From positions 682,001 to 746,000 of the forward strand of contig NZ_JAELVS010000001.1 of NCBI RefSeq assembly GCF_016427555.1: a stretch of 64,000 nt of DNA. The letters run 5' to 3'. Of this stretch, positions 62,000 through 64,000 are shown piece after piece. The notes beneath the pieces are model-generated. The model was not told where the DNA came from. It saw only the letters and a list, made by a program, of their open reading frames with translations, and ran no database searches. A program made the position numbers and the translations under genes. Positions within the stretch are counted from its first letter, which is position 1; each line of letters opens with the position of its first letter. Origin of the DNA: Marinobacter litoralis (GTDB lineage Bacteria; Pseudomonadota; Gammaproteobacteria; Pseudomonadales; Oleiphilaceae).

Positions 62000-64000
62000 A
62001 TGTCGAATAAATCGTCAAGTTCCAACAGTCTGAGTACTCTCTCCACCCTCGATGCCGGTGGCAAGACGTTTCATTATTACAGTCTGAAAAAGGCCGAAGA
62101 ATCTCTGGGCGATCTGCAGCGCTTGCCCTTCTCGTTAAAAGTGTTGATGGAAAACCTGCTGCGCAACGAAGACGGTGTTACCGTTGATCGTTCCCACATC
62201 AACGCCATGGTGCAGTGGCTGAAAGACCGCAAATCCGACACTGAAATTCAGTTCCGCCCGGCTCGCGTGCTGATGCAGGACTTCACCGGTGTGCCCGGTG
62301 TGGTGGATCTGGCCGCCATGCGCGAAGCGGTCAAGAAAGCAGGGGGCGACCCAGCCCTGATCAACCCGCTGTCGCCGGTCGATCTGGTGATTGACCATTC
62401 GGTTATGGTGGATGACTTCGGTTCTGCCTCGTCGTTCGACAAAAACGTCGAGATCGAAATGCGGCGAAACCAGGAGCGCTACGAATTTTTGCGCTGGGGT
62501 CAGCAGGCCTTTGATAACTTCCGTGTGGTTCCGCCCGGAACCGGTATCTGTCACCAGGTAAACCTGGAATATCTTGGTAAAACCGTTTGGCAAAAGCAGG
62601 ACGGTGACAAAACCATTGCCTACCCCGATACGCTGGTCGGCACCGACTCCCACACCACCATGATCAACGGCCTCGGTATTCTGGGCTGGGGTGTTGGCGG
62701 TATTGAAGCGGAAGCCGCGATGCTGGGGCAGCCGGTATCCATGCTGATTCCGGAAGTGGTTGGTTTCAAAATGACCGGTAAGTTGCGCGAAGGCATTACC
62801 GCTACTGACCTGGTATTAACCGTGGTGGAAATGCTGCGTGAGAAGGGCGTTGTCGGTAAATTTGTCGAATTCTACGGCGATGGCCTGAAAGACATGCCCG
62901 TGGCAGACCGCGCTACGATTGCCAACATGGCACCGGAATACGGCGCTACCTGTGGCTTCTTCCCGGTAGACGAGCAAACTTTGAAGTATTTGAGCCTGAC
63001 CGGTCGGGACGATGAACAGATTGCACTGGTTGAAGCCTATGCCAAAGCGCAGGGCTTGTGGCGGGAGCCGGGCCACGAACCGGTCTACACCGCTACGTTA
63101 GAGCTCGACATGGGCGATGTTGAAGCCAGCATGGCGGGACCGAAACGGCCTCAGGACCGGGTTGCCCTGAAAAACATGAAAGCGGCGTTCGAGTTGCTGA
63201 TGGAAACCAACGAAGGCGGTCCTGACGCACCTGAAAAACGTGATGATGAGCTAGAGTCGGAAGGCGGGCAAACCGCCGTAGGCGTGGATAAAAGCTATCA
63301 CCACCCTTGCAGCCGACCATTGACATTGAACGGGCAGGACACTCGGTTGGATCCGGGTGCCGTGGTGATTGCGGCCATCACCTCCTGTACCAACACCTCC
63401 AACCCCAGCGTGATGATGGCGGCCGGTTTGGTGGCACGAAAAGCGGTAGAAAAGGGCCTGAAGACCAAGCCTTGGGTGAAAACCTCGCTGGCTCCGGGTT
63501 CTAAGGTCGTAACCGAATACCTGAAGGCAGGCGGATTTCAGGATGACCTGAACAAATTGGGTTTCGATTTGGTGGGCTACGGCTGCACAACCTGTATCGG
63601 TAACTCCGGTCCGCTGCCGGATGCGGTCGAGAAAGCCATCGAAGATGGTGATATCACCGTGGCATCCGTGTTGTCAGGCAACCGGAACTTCGAAGGCCGG
63701 ATTCATCCGCTGGTGAAAACCAACTGGCTGGCTTCGCCCCCCTTGGTGGTGGCTTATGCGCTGGCCGGTAACGTGCGGGTGAACCTGCACGAAGATCCGC
63801 TGGGTAAAGATCAGGATGGCAATCCGGTGTATCTGAAGGATCTATGGCCCTCTCAGGAGGAAGTGGCGCAAGCGGTGGAGAAGGTGAAAACCGGCATGTT
63901 CCGCAGCGAATACGCGGCCGTGTTCGATGGCGATGCCACCTGGCAGTCGATCGATGTGCCGAAAACCAAAGTCTACAACTGGTCGGAGGAGTCTACTTAC
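62000..64000 (+). CDS. acnA: aconitate hydratase A, C terminus outside the window
   Basis: The frame from the ATG at 62000 (GAGGAGG upstream) stays open to the last base, giving 667 residues of a protein normally about 900 long. The [4Fe-4S] ligands are C463 (TSCTNTSNP) and C529 and C532 ([14 protein letters not shown]). The N terminus ([32 protein letters not shown]) and [14 protein letters not shown] are typical AcnA/IRP-type. It isomerises citrate to isocitrate in the TCA cycle. The swivel domain is missing because the window ends, not because of a defect. Confidence 0.95.
   Translation, partial: MSNKSSSSNSLSTLSTLDAGGKTFHYYSLKKAEESLGDLQRLPFSLKVLMENLLRNEDGVTVDRSHINAMVQWLKDRKSDTEIQFRPARVLMQDFTGVPGVVDLAAMREAVKKAGGDPALINPLSPVDLVIDHSVMVDDFGSASSFDKNVEIEMRRNQERYEFLRWGQQAFDNFRVVPPGTGICHQVNLEYLGKTVWQKQDGDKTIAYPDTLVGTDSHTTMINGLGILGWGVGGIEAEAAMLGQPVSMLIPEVVGFKMTGKLREGITATDLVLTVVEMLREKGVVGKFVEFYGDGLKDMPVADRATIANMAPEYGATCGFFPVDEQTLKYLSLTGRDDEQIALVEAYAKAQGLWREPGHEPVYTATLELDMGDVEASMAGPKRPQDRVALKNMKAAFELLMETNEGGPDAPEKRDDELESEGGQTAVGVDKSYHHPCSRPLTLNGQDTRLDPGAVVIAAITSCTNTSNPSVMMAAGLVARKAVEKGLKTKPWVKTSLAPGSKVVTEYLKAGGFQDDLNKLGFDLVGYGCTTCIGNSGPLPDAVEKAIEDGDITVASVLSGNRNFEGRIHPLVKTNWLASPPLVVAYALAGNVRVNLHEDPLGKDQDGNPVYLKDLWPSQEEVAQAVEKVKTGMFRSEYAAVFDGDATWQSIDVPKTKVYNWSEESTY

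Noticed and set aside
1..64000. CRISPR arrays, tRNA or rRNA genes, insertion sequences, prophage
   Set aside because: None seen: no regularly spaced repeats, cloverleaf sequences, transposase frames or phage gene clusters.

Overview
The window looks like chromosomal DNA of a moderately GC-rich marine gammaproteobacterium, most likely Marinobacter or a close relative. The basis is protein content read by eye: a Vibrio-type type VI secretion (T6SS) cluster, a 'marine proteobacterial' dedicated sortase system, a bacterial acyl-CoA-binding protein, DUF3422, a YqhD-type dehydrogenase and AcnA. No rRNA, tRNA, CRISPR array, insertion sequence or complete prophage was seen.

Layout. 1-1743: tartronate semialdehyde reductase and hydroxypyruvate isomerase (glyoxylate/glycerate metabolism). 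1848-3993: an OmpR-type two-component pair. 3998-6407: small genes, greB with a terminator in its leader, a stand-alone integrase N-terminal-like protein and acyl-CoA-binding protein. 6679-34018: one T6SS locus in the order tssB-tssC-tssE-tssF-tssG-fha-tssJ-tssK-tssL-tssH(clpV)-vasH-tagO-tssA-tssM-vgrG-DUF4123 adaptor-large effector-candidate immunity gene. It encodes the sheath, baseplate, membrane complex, recycling ATPase, a sigma-54 activator and one spike with its cargo. Hcp and PAAR genes are absent, so the machine must borrow them from elsewhere. The cargo genes (about 28567-34018) are clearly AT-richer than the structural genes and look recently acquired.

34041-42415: a zinc-ribbon rhomboid protease, a tiny exported protein, thioredoxin, a LysR regulator, then a TetR regulator and a probable aldehyde/electrophile detoxification operon (YqhD-like dehydrogenase, zinc-independent NADP oxidoreductase, DJ-1/PfpI protein). 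Three copies of a TAGAC-N5-GTCTA operator tie the TetR gene to the operon. 42502-49627: an SPFH protein, a secreted ATP-dependent DNA ligase convergent with a retropepsin-like protein, an alpha/beta hydrolase, an outer-membrane barrel, CysK and a DUF815 ATPase. 49634-56572: the sortase module, with regulator, kinase and DUF3422 genes leftwards and a VIT/vWA sortase substrate plus class GN sortase rightwards. 56620-61714: PlsC-like acyltransferase, GlsB/YeaQ protein, MAPEG protein, a short OmpA-domain protein, a rhomboid with a C-terminal helical-repeat region and a B-box/TPR membrane protein. 62000-64000: acnA, cut by the window end.

The most unusual non-coding structure is a set of large hairpins inside the T6SS operon. 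Two of them (9312-9426 and 18903-19001) share almost the same loop and inner stem but have unrelated outer stems that are each self-complementary. A third (9174-9265) has a 35-bp stem with one mismatch. They look like mobile or structurally constrained RNA/DNA elements placed at internal operon boundaries. Functional names here rest on motif recognition; no database search was run.
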